This document shows positions 23,305 through 23,393 of a stretch of 23,393 bases of DNA, in pieces. The translations under genes and the position numbers were made by a program. This DNA comes from Clostridia bacterium (lineage in GTDB: Bacteria; Bacillota_A; Clostridia; Christensenellales; Borkfalkiaceae), in NCBI GenBank assembly GCA_017462825.1, contig JAFTQI010000013.1:1-23393 (forward strand), in the 5' to 3' direction. How positions within the stretch are numbered: position 1 is the stretch's first letter; each line of letters starts with the position of its first letter. The notes under the pieces are model-generated. The model saw only the letters and a list, made by a program, of their open reading frames with translations. It ran no database searches and was not told the origin of the DNA.

Positions 23305-23393
23305 TTACGCTTCCGCCGGCGCAGCTTCTTCCAAAGCTTCGCTCTTTTGCGCGCGCTGTTGTTTTTTCAGTACGCTCTTGCGGAGCACCTCTA
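23305..23393 (-). CDS. Unidentified gene, C-terminal 28 codons only
   Basis: The frame ending at TAA 23305-23307 is open to the window edge and reads a basic then Ala/Glu-rich tail (begins EVLRKSVLKKQQ, ends EEAAPAEA). A strong terminator follows at once, which supports a real 3' end. A second open frame crosses the terminator and is less likely. The tail is too short and low in complexity to name. Confidence 0.55.
   Translation of the reverse strand, partial: EVLRKSVLKKQQRAQKSEALEEAAPAEA

Noticed and set aside
23218..23393. Alternative open frame across the right-hand terminator
   Set aside because: It would translate through a strong hairpin and U-run and gives a Lys/Ser-rich tail of no family.
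1..23393. tRNA, rRNA, CRISPR array, transposase, integrase or phage gene
   Set aside because: None seen on either strand; all open space is explained by housekeeping genes and short gaps.

Overview
The window is a densely packed bacterial chromosome segment. Every gene I can support lies on the minus strand, so the layout is given in transcription order, from high to low coordinates. The gene content points to a Gram-positive Bacillota/Clostridia-type organism: a class III fructose-1,6-bisphosphatase, the YlxR and YlxQ proteins, TrmK, a three-module NusA without C-terminal repeats, and the dgt-dnaG-sigA-trmK-nif3 order. A finer guess (an uncultured gut clostridial lineage) is inference only. 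No tRNA, rRNA, CRISPR, insertion sequence or prophage genes were seen.

Region 1 (23393 to about 16900) starts with the last 28 codons of an unidentified gene and a strong stem-loop terminator. A candidate promoter follows, then dgt, dnaG (primase), sigA (housekeeping sigma), trmK, a Nif3-like gene and a coiled-coil zinc-ribbon protein. Several of these genes overlap by 1 to 14 bases. This is a clostridial version of the macromolecular-synthesis operon. Region 2 (16900 to 12790) holds alanine racemase, 5-formyl-THF cyclo-ligase, an unknown multi-pass membrane protein, RsmD, CoaD and a lipoprotein with faint Wzz-like features. Region 3 (12790 to 8940) holds two copies of a palindromic repeat, the first two aromatic/phenylalanine genes (DAHP synthase and prephenate dehydratase), RarA and NrdR.

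Region 4 (8930 to 4450) is ispG, then an unusual 523-residue protein, then fbp. The unusual protein has a PolC-like N-terminal part, an OB-fold and a complete DEDDh 3'-5' exonuclease domain. It has no PHP and no polymerase domain. It sits where many Bacillota carry full-length polC, between ispG and rimP-nusA. This is the most interesting item in the window.

Region 5 (4400 to 1) is the rimP-nusA-ylxR-ylxQ-infB operon. It has a near-consensus promoter (17-base spacer) and a leader with two abutting stems. infB runs off the left edge.

From dgt to infB (about 23 kb) I see no convincing intrinsic terminator in the direction of transcription. The segment may therefore be read as very long, overlapping transcripts with internal promoters. 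The genes link replication (primase, RarA, the exonuclease, the nucleotide regulators NrdR and Dgt), transcription (SigA, NusA) and translation/ribosome assembly (IF-2, RimP, RsmD, YlxQ, TrmK). Single-gene metabolic steps (IspG, Fbp, CoaD, Alr, aromatic synthesis) are interspersed.
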